Source of the DNA: Marthasterias glacialis
Lineage: Eukaryota; Echinodermata; Asteroidea; Forcipulatida; Asteriidae
DNA: 64,000 bases
Reading direction: 5' to 3'
Assembly: GCA_911728455.2 (NCBI GenBank)
Contig: OU452227.1
Span: 11,689,110 to 11,753,109 of the forward strand
Shown here: positions 1-11,960 of the stretch, piece by piece
How positions within the stretch are numbered: position 1 is the stretch's first letter
How the letters are laid out: every line of letters starts with the position of its first letter
Program-made: the position numbers and the translations under genes
Notes under the pieces: generated by a model
Databases searched by the model: none
Told to the model about the DNA's origin: nothing
The model's input: the letters and a program-made list of their open reading frames with translations, nothing else

Positions 1-2194
1 TATTTTTCTTTAAAGTGTTTAACATAAATTGTTTTAAAATCAAATGTAATGGTTTTTACTGAATTTATATAATTTTTTTTAAATTGATACAAATCCATTG
101 ATATTTATTTATCAAGTTATGTGACTTTTCTGCTTTGTCAACATAATATTAATAATAGTTCTTGCATTGCAGTTTGTTCCGATCTTCCTGACTCATTAGG
201 GGAGCAGGTCCAGAGCTGGTAGCTTTGATGTTTTATTTTTTTAAGCTTTTCTGATTGATCAACAACACAGCCTCGTATTCATCATCAAGACATTCTTGAG
301 AATAAAATAGTCTGTAGCTGGCTTTTACTTTGCGTATCACAGTCTGTATAAAGAGAAGGAAATATAATATTGCCATTAAAAAATCTATAAAACCAATCAT
401 AAAGTTCCTAAAATTAATTGTAATAAAGATGACATATTTTCTGGATCCTGACATAAATTCATGGTCATTAGCTACGTACAATGTCAGGCCCTACAAGTAT
501 TTTGTGCAATTATTTTACACATTTTGTGCACTGTCCGTGGCATAAATATGAACGTTTTTGATGTTTTTTTTTTTTTTGAAACTGCATTATCTGTCAAAAT
601 TTGTTCAAAGAATGGGGAAGGGAGGGGAATTAAGTGAAAGTTGGGCCACACAACTTTGTTGTTCTTCATAAAAAAAATATTACTGAATAAAATAAAAGTG
701 ACTGTTCCATTTCCTCAACACATTTTTAATTTAAAACAAAAAATAATATTTATCAATCTGATTATCTTGAATTTCAGAGTGGCCAATAATATGAGTAATT
801 TGGGGAGAAATGAACTTTATATAGCCATTGCAGCTTTCCATAGGGCCCATTGCAATTAAGCAGAGAGTGCAATATAAACTCAAAAAGTCATGTTCACTTG
901 AAATACACTTAAGGTTTCTGCAATGTTGGCACTCCATACAATCCCACTTAGCAACATAATCACGTGATCTACCGTTCTACCTGGGCAAAATGGAACTTGA
1001 CCTTACCGATGAAACTTTCATTTGGAATGTTTGACCGTGGATTATAATTTTTAGAGCTGTTTGATTGTGAGTAAAAAGTGTATTAGTGATCTATACTGAA
1101 CATTTAACATTTTATAAACTTTTTGGTGTAACTTACGACAGGAAACTTGAACCTCAATATTTTTTTGCGTGGGTGATCGTAAGGTACATCGGCCGTGAAT
1201 GAAACTTCTAGTCGCTGTATATCTAGCGCCCTCTCGCGGTAAACAGGAATCAAAATGAGTGACCGGGTATAGGTGTCGACCGAAAACGGGTAACCGCATG
1301 ATATTTCAAAATTATGCTTTCCTTTACTGTACATATGTAGTTAGTGGCTCTTCTGCTGTTTGATTGGTCAATATAATAAATGCTGAAAGTCACTCATGTC
1401 CACTTGTATTGCTTTTGTTTTGCAATATTGGCATGCCATACAATCCCACTTAAATAAAGTGACCTATTCTTTTACCAAAAATTGAAAATTGATCTAGTAC
1501 TACTACTATGAAACTTGTATTTGGAGTTATGTTTGACACATTTGATTATTACATGTAGCAGAATAGTGAATTGGTGATTTATACAGAAATTTAATTTTTT
1601 GGGTGTCACTGACAACAGGAAACTTGATTTTTAACATGTTGAGGCCAGATGATTGATAGCACAGAGTGTGGATTTCAGAACAGAGATACTGGTCACCGTG
1701 GATCACGCTCCCGTCTTGTGGTAAACGGGAATCAAAACATGCAAAATTGAAACCCTCCACTCTATGATGGTCAGGAGGATCGAGGGTCATGATTATCGCA
1801 ACTAATCTAGAATCAGAGAGAGTCGGTTAAAATGTGAAATTTACACTAATGTTAATGACACGTTTACATTAAAAATATATACATGTAGCATGACTGATCT
1901 GGATCATTACAATTTATTACAAATTAAGACAATTGTTTACTCAGCCCTGATTGGCAAATGCCATTATTGACGTATTCACTATGACTATTATGAGTGAGTT
2001 GGAAGTGAGGCTACTACATACCATGTACTGTAAATATCCCCCACCCCACCCCAACTGGTTTGACTATGTGCAGGAATCTAGCATCATCTACAATCTGCAG
2101 TCTCATAGTTTAATGTGGTTGCAGTAATGTTTCCCCCCCCCCCCCCCAAACAAAACAAAACAAAAACAAAAAAATGATTTTTGTTTTTGAACAG
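1..2194. other. Left flank: presumed first intron of ASPSCR1, no coding exon seen
   Basis: I see no exon in this stretch that resembles the start of ASPSCR1 or any other gene. It is AT-rich, with short ORFs only, and ends in a run of C followed by CAAAA-type repeats (about 2130-2175) just before the acceptor at 2194. Because the first ASPSCR1 exon visible here begins in phase 0 and lacks the usual N-terminal 30 or so residues, this stretch is most simply intron 1, with exon 1 left of the window. Confidence 0.5.
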
Positions 2195-5100
2195 GTAATT
2201 GAAAATGTCTGCAGCAAGATAGGCTACAATCCTGATGAGTATAATTTAAAGTAAGTATACCAAATTAATGGTAGGGTTGGAATTTCAAGGAAAATTCCAC
2301 TGGACAACAGGTTTAAAATTTTCACTAGACCTAAACATATTTTATGCAAGGTTTTTTTATTTGTTTTAAAATAAACTTTTAGGTGGAGGTCTGGACTGAA
2401 AAGTAAACCTTTTGCTTACCATAGGCGACTTTTGTTGACTGCACTCATACCTCCTCTTCTTTACATTACCACATGATCTCCTCTTGACCAGTCAGAAAGT
2501 ATAAACTGTGTGTGGTATTTATAGTATGAAAAACCCACAAAAAACAAGACACTAACCATAATACATGTTTGTACTGACTATCGGTCAGTATTTCACAAAA
2601 ATACAAAAATGTTATAGATTTTTAATGAAAATTTATAACGATTATGTCATACTGCTTTGAAAAAAAAAAGTGGTTCCGTACAAACCAATTAATTACGATT
2701 AGTTTTGTAAAGCTATTTACATGTCGTGCCAGTCAGCAAAGTTCTGTGCTTTAATCCTCGGTATCGGCCTTCACTAGTTATCCTACTTAATGTATGTAGT
2801 ATCCAATGTACGTGTAGCATTTACAGTACTTTATTAACTGATAAGATTTGCTTGTGTGTTTACAATGGATTTGAATTGTTGCATCTTACATGTGTTTCCT
2901 CTTACATGTTGCTGGCCTTTTGCCTTGCTAGCAGAAGGCCTACGTGTATACATGGTTTAAGGAGAATTCATAACAAACGCAGTTCATCTTTCAAAAGATG
3001 CTCTGCCATGTCCGCAGACAGAAAACGTCTTCTTTATGATTTTGGTCTCATCTGCAAATACTAAATTAATGGTTCCTGATTGATGTAACTACAAAGAGAA
3101 GAGAACCATACATGTAGAGAATTCCAATGGATAATAAATGTTAGAATGGAACTGATCCTCCCCACCCTCCCATCTTCCCTCCCCCTCCCCTTCCCCTGCT
3201 CACAGGATAAAGTACACTGTAGGATAAATACCCTTTGTCATTCGAGCAATTTTTAACTCATTTTGTATGTTAATAGAAAAAGAATTCTACTGACATAGTG
3301 AGTTGATCAAAGGGAAGGATACGGACTGTGGTTTAACGTGCCCGTTTACACTTTTCTAGGCATCATCGGAGCATACTGGACCCCCAGCTCTCTATCCGCT
3401 ATGCCAACCTCCCCAACAACTGCAAATTAGAGCTGGTCAAGGCGGACAGACCAAGAACCGAATCCGCGGTGGTCATCGCCCTGCAGACTGAGTCCGGAGA
3501 GAGGCTACAGAATGAGTTTGTTCCCTCTGTCTCACTCTGGGATGTACTACTGCACTGGGAATCCAAAGACAGGTACCAGACTTAAAGGATCCTCAACTGG
3601 CTCATACACTGGCCCGATAATTCAATAGATTTTATGGGTGAATACATAGTGGTTCGTAAAAGTAAAACTGAGTAAATTTTGAGTAATTAAAAAAGTAAAC
3701 ATTTTGCACATCTTTCATTTACCTCCATTAGACGTTTACCTCCACATGTATTTTTGTGTTTTTGATACCGGTATTATCTTGTTTACAGTGCTTATGCTGG
3801 CAAGCTGGCTTCATCATCCCAGTCAGATGATACAGGGAAGACCATCCATCCAGTCTGTATCTACATGAGACAAGAGGTACTGCTCCTTCTCAGCCTTGTC
3901 CTCCTGATTTGTGCGTGGGAATAAACTGTAGAGTACATCTTCGAAAATTCACCATCTTGAGAAATCTTTGCATTCACCACATGATATCATATCGCAGGCT
4001 GGCATAGTTTATTTACCATTTATAACCATTGTGGATTATATTGAATGGTCAGGTAGTAGCAGGGTTGACTGTGTCGTGTGTAGATATGCACTCACCACAT
4101 GTAGGCTGACATAATTCAAACCACAGTGGGTGATATTGAATGGTCAGACAATAGCAGGGTTACTAGAGAACTTAGATTAATAAAAAAAAACTTCCTTTAT
4201 TTCCCCTCCCGTCTTTCTCTCATCCCCTCCCCCTTATTCCCGTCCTCTACCCCTTTCATATCCTTGCATCGTAACTCAGCTCTTCATAAAAAAAATCTTC
4301 ATTATTACATTTGCAATGTGGGCAATCTAACAAGGTCTAATCTAATGTAAGAGGTACACCAACAACCTTGTCACAGTTACACCTTGCAAGAGAAACCTGT
4401 TGTGAAGTATGTTATTGATTTGACTATCCTCTGTATTTTGTATATCTCTCAGGTTGTTGGTGAGGCCTGGCTACGATCCACAACTCTTAGATCTCTAGGA
4501 CTGACTGGAGGAAAAGCAATAATAAGGTGGCGCTACCATCCGTTTTTTTCTTGGTATTGCTTACATGTACTTGTTATGAGACTTGAGTAGACTGGGAAAA
4601 CACGGCTGGACAGTCTAAGAGCTTACATGTATTTTTTATTGAACAAGTTTGACCCGTTCAAAAAAAATCTTTGCATTTGAAAAAACCAATGGGACAGCTA
4701 CCAAGCAAAGGGCTGGTTTGTTCACGTGTCTTTAAAAGCAAATTTTTATTATACAAACATGCAAAATCACTTATAAGTGACTTCCTTCGGTGAATGAACC
4801 TTGTTTTAATTTTGCTATTATGTTATTGTTGGTAATTTAGTTATCATTTTTATTTGATCAATCTTACCTTCCCAGGGTAATACACAGACTGGTTGATCTC
4901 CCAGCCCCACCTGTCACACCATCAACAAAATCAACAACCCCACCAGCTAAACTTGAGATGCCCACTAAACCACTAGCTCCAGTATCTCATGAACAGTCCA
5001 TGTCTGAAAAGAGCGGTGAGGGTGAAAGCAAACCAGGAGAAGGGCAAACAAAACCAAATGTTTCAGCACCCTCCGAACCATTAATCAAAGACAGTGATAC

Positions 5101-8100
5101 AATTCAAGATATGGGTGGTGAGTCAAACAAGCATGAACAGAGCAAGCCGGAATCCAACACCATGTCGAAACACTCCGAGGCAGAACAATCTGCTATTTCT
5201 GATGAGCCCATGGAGGTTGACAAATCCACCAGAACATCAAGACAGAATTTCCCTGACAAGCCAGGCAGGAGTTTGGATGACAGCACAGGGGCTCGTGCAA
5301 AGCAAAACCAAAAACCTACTCAAATGGATGTTGCAAAGTTACAGGATATGAGAGAAATCGTGCTCAGTCCAGAATTGGAACAGGTGAGGATTCAGGAATA
5401 ATTCAAATATATATAACATTTATTTCCCCATTCGCATTAATATCAGGAAAATCAATGAGATTAATAATGCGGAAGCATGTTTAGATAAAGCCTAGCTTAT
5501 CATGGAACAGCCCTTACATAAAAGTACAAGAACTAACAAAAATAACTTGGCAGAAAATCATACAAATAGACCAAAATAATTCCCCAAATATGTTGTCGTA
5601 ACCTTCACTGCTTTACTCCAAATGCTATCTATTCTTATTCTCTACCTTAGTCTTTTACCAAATAAAGCCAATTACAATGCTCCAGATTGCACAGTAGAGC
5701 TTTTGAAATAAAATATATTTCAAAGACCTTGTTTCAGATCAGCATGCTTCGACCAGACTTTGGTCGAAAATGCCCCCAGTTTTGAAAAATCCTGGGGGTG
5801 GGGGGAACCTGTCTCCCAATATTGTGTCGAAGATATTGTGTGGGGGATTTTGAGACAGTTTTCACTTTCTTCATTCTTCTCTTAAATGCAATAAGTGATG
5901 TTCTGATTGAACATGATGAGAATGTTGGAGACGTGACAAGTAAATGAGACAACAAATCGGCAAAGTTATCACAGCAAAAAAATTAGATTAACAATAACCA
6001 AACAAAATCAACAGATTTGAAAAGTAAGCAATTGTTGTTTTTCTCCATTTGTAGCGAGCTAATCAGATGGGTGCAGCCCTAGCTGATGCCATTTTACAGC
6101 ACCGTACTGAGCAACAACTAAGCCAGCTCAAACAGGCATGGTCAACTCAACCACAAATACATGTACAACCGGTCTTTACAGATTTCAAGGTAAAAAAAAC
6201 CACACTCACCTAGGTATCAAGATTTTGCACTTGAAATTTAGGTAAAGGGGTCTGCATGTATACTTCTACTTCTATATTCGTCAATACGTTATGGAATGCA
6301 TTCACCGTGAATCGGCCAAACCTTGGATGTAAGCCACGGCCTATAGTCGGCCATGGTTTGCTGGAATCTCGGAATTATCTCCAATATGCTGGATGATAGA
6401 CAATGGTGGCAGCCTATCGATCTCTTGTAATCCTTGTTTGTACAACAAAAGGACAAAGGTCTGGATTCGGGGATCACACAATAACCCCCGGAAAAACAGA
6501 GATTTTGAGCATAATTTCTAGTTCCCTTTTCCCCTCATTGTATGGAGGAAACAAATCTTTGCATGATGAGTACATGACTCTACACAATTTAGTGTCCGAT
6601 CGTCTTGACTGGTCATGCACGTTCACATGACTTTCATTCAAGTGTCCCAAAAAGGTTGTGCATGAATAAACATATTTCGGTCAAAACCGGTTAATGTGTT
6701 TTTCTCTGATAAGTTGTCTGTCTTGGCAAGTGCACTTACAAAACAGAAAAGTATAATAATATGAGTGTACACTTAAGTGTACACTCATTTTATTATGCTT
6801 TTCTGTTTTGTATTTTTTTTTTAGTTTAAGTACTTTTTAGTCCCATTTTTATTGTACATACACACGCGTTCTGTATAGGCCTAATGACTGTAATTCAGCA
6901 TTAGGCTGTGAATATAATGTAAATGGAGGAAATAAATAAATGTGTATTATGTACAAAATGTTAATTAAAAAGAGGAAACAAGAGGTGCAAGTAACAAAAT
7001 GGATGTCCACAATTTTGGATGGGTAACCATTTAGCTGATCAACAGTAGTACTAATTTGGAGAGCTGAAAGGGGTTTGAAGTTTTTGTATGTTTTTGAAAG
7101 TGTTGATTTTGTTCATGAAGGAAAGATTGCTATTTGCCTTTTTGAGATCTGATGGTCTCTACAGGAGTGCACTGTTTGGTTTGGGGTTTACAAATTTACC
7201 CAAACCTAATAGTGTCATAGTATTGTGTCCACCATATCTCAAAAATGGTGGCTTATGATGGAGCTAGGTTCAGAGTAAGGGTTAGGGTTAGGGTTTGGGT
7301 TAGGGCTTGGGTTAGGGTTAGGGTTAAAGTTGGGTCATGGTTGGGGTTTGGGTTAGGGTTTAGGGTGGGGTTATGGATAGGGTTCACTCGTGATTAAGGG
7401 GCATTGAGGGGAGGGAGTAACGTCATTATATTTTGTACCTTTGAAAACCTTGGATGGCAGCATGATGGATGAAATTTAGATTCCACTGTCTGCATTAATA
7501 GAGAAACGGTCTGGTAAGGAGATCAACTTGACAGACTTGAAAGACATCCTTTCCTTTAATTTCACAAGCAGTTTCCAGAACCACCAGGTGGAGCCAGTCA
7601 GCCAGAAAGCCTTCAGGTTCAGCCAAGTAAACAACAGGAACCCTGTGAGAGGCAGCCGTTGGTCTTCAATCTAGACCAGAGCAGTGAACTGTCCTATGCA
7701 GCTCAGGATGTACCTGATGAATTTTTCGATGTCACCCTTGATGATGTCAGGAAAATGATGGCTGATCAGCAGATACAAGCGTGAGTTGTAATCCCTGAGT
7801 TTTTGGTTTTTTGTGGTGTCGACAACCAAACTGCTTTGAGATGTTTTCATTCTTCTTTTCCTAACCATCTAGCCTGAAAACCCTCCCATATCCTCCAAAA
7901 TACTCCACTTTGTGGTACTCAGCACCTACATGTTTGGACTTTGATAAGATTTGTATGCCTGTTCCAATGAGAAACAGTTGTTATTTGCAGGGATGCAATA
8001 TTTCCGATTTAAATCAGAGTTCTGCCTTTTTCAATTTTTGCCCCCAAAATCTGTTTTTTTTTTTCCTGGCGCAAAAATTCAGAATTGTAAACTGTCAACA

Positions 8101-11014
8101 TAGTCAAGATAATCTTGAAGAACAAATTTCAACATGTTCAATGGCAAAAGGATGCAACACTTAATTGTGAGCCTTTTAAGATAAGATACATCTAATGTTG
8201 TTATCATTTATAATTTTTTCATTGAGTTATTTCCGCCCATTTACTCGGTCCCACACTAATTCTTTACATATGCCCAAAATGTGGACATGCATTTTTTAGC
8301 ATTATATTTTTCTTTTCTTTTTTTTCAATAGCTAGATGCATCTCTGTATTTGGGCATGCAGTACCATATTTGTTACAACTTAAAAAAAGAAACAATTCGT
8401 CGCAGTTTTCACGAAGTGACACAATGCTCCAAAAAATAATTTTTGTACAGATTTTAGTTATGTTAATATTCAGAAGGTATTCACTGATACCTTTCTTTCT
8501 GCCAAGTAACAAGTCTTGAAACATCTTGGTTGCTTAGTTACAGTAGTGTCACTAAGCTCAATTTGGTTGAAACTGGAATTTTTCGTTTTCACGAAGTGAG
8601 ATGTTGTAGACTTGTCCATGTGTTACTGCATGTGACACAACGTGGTTTGCATGTTTTTTAGTTTTCACAAAGTGACTGAATGGAGAACGCCACACCGCGC
8701 GCGCGTTGTGTGTATTCCACGAAGTGACACAATTCCCTATACTATTACACACGGAATACGTCACTTCGTGAAAACTCGAAAACCATGTATAGTGAACTTT
8801 TTCGTTTTCACGAAGTGACGTTTTTGTTTATAAGGATGTAAGTCGTTGATAATTGTTTCCCTTAACAAAAGATTTACAATTACGTATCCTTTGAGACTTC
8901 AGCTTTCTAAGAAAGTAAAAAAAAAAGATTTTTGACCATGAAATCAAATCGAAACTGCGATTTTAAAACTTAACAAACGAAAATTCGCAGTATCTCGAAA
9001 CATGGTTTTACCGTTGTGTGGTCTATTGTGTCACTTCGTGAAAACTGCGACGAGTTGTGGAGGATTTGGGACCATTAAGGTTAATGCTAATTGTAACCTT
9101 GCCTCATACAATGTACTTGGGTTATTTACTGTGTAGTAAGGTACACATCCAACAGCGCAAAGGATGAATAGGTGTATAAGAAGAACTTTTCAGTTTAAAA
9201 TGTGGGAGGAAAACCCCAAATAGGGAAATCCCCACGCAATCAGATAGGGACTGAAGACACTATCAACATGCAAGGCTCTGGTCTGAAGGGGGACTCAAAC
9301 TTGGGTCCCAAAGGTTAAAGGCTGGGAAAGAAACCACTAAGCCAACCTGACCCCCCAAATGATCTGTTACAGTCATGACAGTATCAGTAGCCATTGATTG
9401 AAATGATTCATACACTAGCCATTCGGACCACCTTGATTAGTGTTTAGTGGACTGGTCCTCAGGTGTTTTAACTAGCATCTGGCCAGCAGATCACTGTTAA
9501 GTGCAAAGCCTTTTGGTTGCATCATAACCAAACATTTTAGATGTTTTCTTGGTATCTCCTGTTTTGTTCATGTCTTCATGTATGTCTTGTGAATCCTGAT
9601 CAGATCAAGCGAAGGGGATCAGCTTCTAGAAACACGTGCTATGAGGGAAGCCAAGTCTCTCAAGAAGGCAAAGCAGTACGCCAAGGTAGCCGTCCGCATT
9701 CACTTCCCCGACCGCCACGTTCTTCAGGGGTTCTTTGGTCCCCTGGAAACCATCTCGGCCTTGAGGGAGTTTGTCCAATCCAACCTCCAGGACCCCAAGG
9801 TTGGATTCTATCTGTACACAACCCCACCCAGGTGTGTCCTTAAGGATGACACGCAGTCTCTGTTTGAAGCAAAGCTCTTTCCAGCTGCAGTGGTCCACTT
9901 TGGATCGGAGACGCCTTGCAAGCATCACCTTCGCTCGGAGTTGATCAAAGAGCTGGCTTCTTTTTCCAAAGCAGAAGAGGAAGCTTCTGCTGTCATTCGT
10001 GCAAATATCACTCAAGGCAATTCTGAATCAACCAACCCCAAAAGTGCTTCAAATGTTTCAAGTATGTATGATTTACTGTATTTCAAAATCTTGCCTGCAA
10101 AAATTATGAAAGTTGATAGAGATAAATTTGGTTGGCCTTACTTGCCCAAAATACAATTTACGTTCACATTTTTTTCTTTGGAATTCGACCTGCCTTTTTT
10201 TCAAACATGCCCTAGTTAACCATACATTTGTGTGCTTTCAATGAATTTGAAGTGGCAGGCAGGCCTGTAACTACACAGAGGCCATGGAGGCTATGGCCTG
10301 TGTTGCCCTGCTTTTGGCCTTTGTCCCCATTCAAAAAATTGTCTTAGACTTGGGTTCGCACATGCCACAGAGCTGTGGAAAAATTCATGTTTGTGCAGTG
10401 CTACGGTTGCATGATTAGAAAAACAGTAACAACGCAACCACTACATAGCTCTATATGCAAAGTATGAGCACATTTTATGAGCTCATTGGTATCTTACATT
10501 TCTATTGTCTAGGTAGAGGTGCTTCAACATCACGATCAAGTGCCTTAAACGTACCCCCAAACGATCCCCCTCAGGGATCTGGTAAGAGGCAGGCCAGTGG
10601 GGAGACTGCTCAAAAATCAGAGAAGATACCTAAATGGTTCAAGATGGGTGAGTGCACTCTCATTTCAATATGTTTGTGTGTAACTTTTTTACTGGAAGTA
10701 TGTGGTTGGATGGTTGAAAATTAATGCAGTTTGTTTTATTGGTTTGACATTTCGACCCTTGCTGAGTCTTTATCAAAGGCTAATAATGTACCAGGTTTGG
10801 TGGAGACACTGCTGTTGTCAAAAAAGTGAGGCCATTAATAATGTTTGCATTTATACCACAGGTCATTTTTGGTTCAAAGTTAAGTAGAAACATATAATTT
10901 GTTTCTTTTTCAAATTCTCAGAAAACGGCCTTGTAACACTTATGGGTACCATAATTATGGTACATTACAGCACTAAGACATTACCTGTTATTTTCCATCA
11001 CAGGTAAAAGGTGA
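2195..11014 (+). CDS. ASPSCR1: Tether containing UBX domain for GLUT4 (TUG/ASPSCR1), 5' end missing
   Basis: Ten exons: 2195-2250, 3360-3572, 3789-3876, 4453-4526, 4876-5383, 6055-6189, 7572-7780 (or from 7569), 9604-10061, 10513-10647 and 11004-11014. They give 628 codons plus TGA with all phases consistent. The N-terminal ubiquitin-like region is recognisable (YNPDEYNLK, YANLPNNCKLELVKA, RSLGLTGGKAIIR). A long Ser/Pro/Glu-rich linker fills the fifth exon (169 codons); the human linker is shorter. Then come DEFFDVTLDDVRKMM and the UBX domain (AVRIHFPDRHVLQGFF through LFEAKLFPAAVVHFG), ending KIPKWFKMGKR, close to the human KVPKWLKL ending. In mammals TUG holds GLUT4 vesicles in an intracellular pool and binds p97/VCP; here the role is inferred by orthology. 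The first exon (about 30 residues) is outside the window. The acceptor of the seventh exon is a tandem AAGCAG, so one Gln may be optional. The last exon holds only three codons plus the stop. Confidence 0.93.
6740..6809. repeat. Near-perfect palindrome (fold-back element) in an ASPSCR1 intron
   Basis: Two arms of about 33 bases, beginning AAAACAGAAAAG and ending CTTTTCTGTTTT, meet at a centre that is the perfect 20-base palindrome GTGTACACTTAAGTGTACAC. The arms differ only by a few bases. It is an intronic fold-back or very short inverted-repeat element. Confidence 0.8.
7163..7247 (-). repeat. Dispersed ~100-bp element, copy 1 (family also at 32184 and 42170)
   Basis: The stretch with GTGCACTGTTTGGTTT, TACAAATTTACCCAAACCTA and GTGTCCACCATATCTCAAAAA is shared with 32184-32295 and 42170-42262. 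The best copy (32184-32295) has a 12-base terminal inverted repeat (TTTTGAGGTATG / CATACCTCAAAA). Confidence 0.65.
7276..7385 (+). repeat. Interstitial telomere-like (TTAGGG) tract, degenerate
   Basis: About 110 bases made of TTAGGG units with variants such as TTTGGG, CTTGGG and TTGGGG. It lies within the ASPSCR1 intron between exons 6189 and 7572. TTAGGG is the usual telomere repeat of deuterostome animals. Confidence 0.8.
8392..9058. mobile_element. 667-bp inverted-repeat element (MITE-like) with seven internal 16-bp motifs
   Basis: The ends ACAATTCGTCGCAGTTTTCA and TGAAAACTGCGACGAGTTGT are inverted repeats extending about 34 bases. The subterminal motif GTTTTCACGAAGTGAC occurs at 8405, 8585, 8661 (one mismatch) and 8804, a shortened copy is near 8716, and reverse copies are at 8760 and 9030. 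No transposase ORF is present. It lies in the ASPSCR1 intron between 7780 and 9604. Confidence 0.75.
9130..9357 (-). mobile_element. tRNA-derived SINE (family A), reverse orientation, degenerate
   Basis: Read on the minus strand this matches the SINE at 54998-55237 over its length: GTCAGGTTGGCTTAGTGGTTTC at the head, a decayed B box, TCAGTCCCTATCTGATTGCGTGG, TTTGGGGTTTTCCTCCCAC and a tail with GCTGTTGGATGTGTA. It lies in the ASPSCR1 intron just upstream of the UBX exon. Confidence 0.75.
10254..10330 (+). repeat. Short dispersed repeat (second copy, inverted, at 24845-24920)
   Basis: The segment with AACTACACAGAGGCCATGG, AGGCTATGGCCTGTGTTGCCC and TTGGCC is similar to the reverse complement of 24845-24920. 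I do not recognise the family. Confidence 0.5.
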
Positions 11015-11161
11015 TTGTAACTCTACGCATCATCATCGCAACAAGAACTACTGGATTTAAAAAAAACATTTATTGTCTAATCTTTTATCGTCATCGTATT
11101 CAATTTGGTTGATTTACATAAATTGTTGGAGTCTGGATTCCCCACAGGACTGTCTGGTCCA

Positions 11162-11503
11162 GGGCCCAATTTTGTAAAGCTGTATTGAACTTGAACATGA
11201 ACTTGCTAAGCATTGTCAAAACATGCTGAAGCAGACACTGCCAAAATTAGTTATTACACAACAGTTTCCTAAATTTTTCAATTTTATGAAATAGGACCCA
11301 GGGACCACCAGTGACCAATTTCAAAGAGTGGCCAAGGCACAAAAAGTAGCTAAGCGCAACAAAATTATGCTTACCAGTACAAGGATACCAACCAAAATAG
11401 CACATCACATGTACCATCTGTGACAGGTATCCTGCCCATTTTTGCTTAGCAGAAACTTACTAAGCATTACTTTCTGCTTAAGCAGCTCTATGAAATTGGG
11501 CCC
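11162..11503. mobile_element. MITE-like element with GGGCCCAATTT termini, copy 1
   Basis: The left end (GGGCCCAATTTTGTAAAGCTG) and right end (CAGCTCTATGAAATTGGGCCC) are inverted repeats. Subterminal sequence is rich in CTTAGCA/TGCTAAG motifs. It abuts a second element of the same type in the opposite sense. Confidence 0.7.
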
Positions 11504-11504
11504 A

Positions 11505-11960
11505 GGGGCCAATTTCATAGAGCTGCTTAAGCACACATATATCCTGAATTTAGAGAAATGTTGCTGAAAGTAGAAATGAGTTACCAGCCCAAATACCATG
11601 TAATGTGATGTGTAGGTGACTGGTTACATGCGAATCTTTGTTTATCAGACAAGATTACTATGGCTCTTTTCAAAACCATGTCTTCAGCTTAAGCTCTGTC
11701 TTGGGCTCCATCAATAAATGTACACTTTTGGTACAAGAGTTCAAGCAGGTGGACAGTGCCTAAGCCAGAACCTAAGCCAGAACCTAAGCCAGAGCCTAAG
11801 CCAGAGCCTAAGTCAGTGCCTAAGCCAGTGCCTAAGCCAAAGCCTAAGCCAGTTCCTAAGCCAGAGCCTAAGCCAGGGCCTAAGCCTGGGTTTTGAAGAG
11901 GGCTTAAATGCAACAATTTTCTGCATTTTGGCCTAAAAGCAGCTCCATTGAATTGGGTCC
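11505..11960. mobile_element. MITE-like element with GGGGCCAATTTC termini, copy 2, carrying a minisatellite
   Basis: The element begins GGGGCCAATTTCATAGAGCT and ends AGCTCCATTGAATTGGGTCC. Its left end and the right end of the neighbouring element form a 28-base palindrome (11476-11503 with 11505-11532). The 12-bp repeat array 11759-11890 lies inside. Confidence 0.65.
11759..11890. repeat. Minisatellite, 12-bp unit x 11
   Basis: Eleven units of exactly 12 bases, consensus CCTAAGCCAGAG, with substitutions but no length change. It keeps frames open on both strands, giving artefactual proteins of Ser-Gln-Leu or Gly-Leu repeats. Related CTTGGGCT/AGGCTTGGG runs occur near 20105-20155, 43910-43950 and 44023-44032. 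Confidence 0.9.

Noticed and set aside
173..232. Possible terminal exon of an upstream gene (after GCATTGCAG, open to a TAG, with AATAAA at 301)
   Set aside because: Only about 20 codons, no recognised family, and it would have to sit inside ASPSCR1 intron 1 because no ASPSCR1 first exon is visible between it and 2195.
11759..11890. CRISPR-like array of regular repeats
   Set aside because: Units abut with no spacers and the host is an animal genome; it is a minisatellite.
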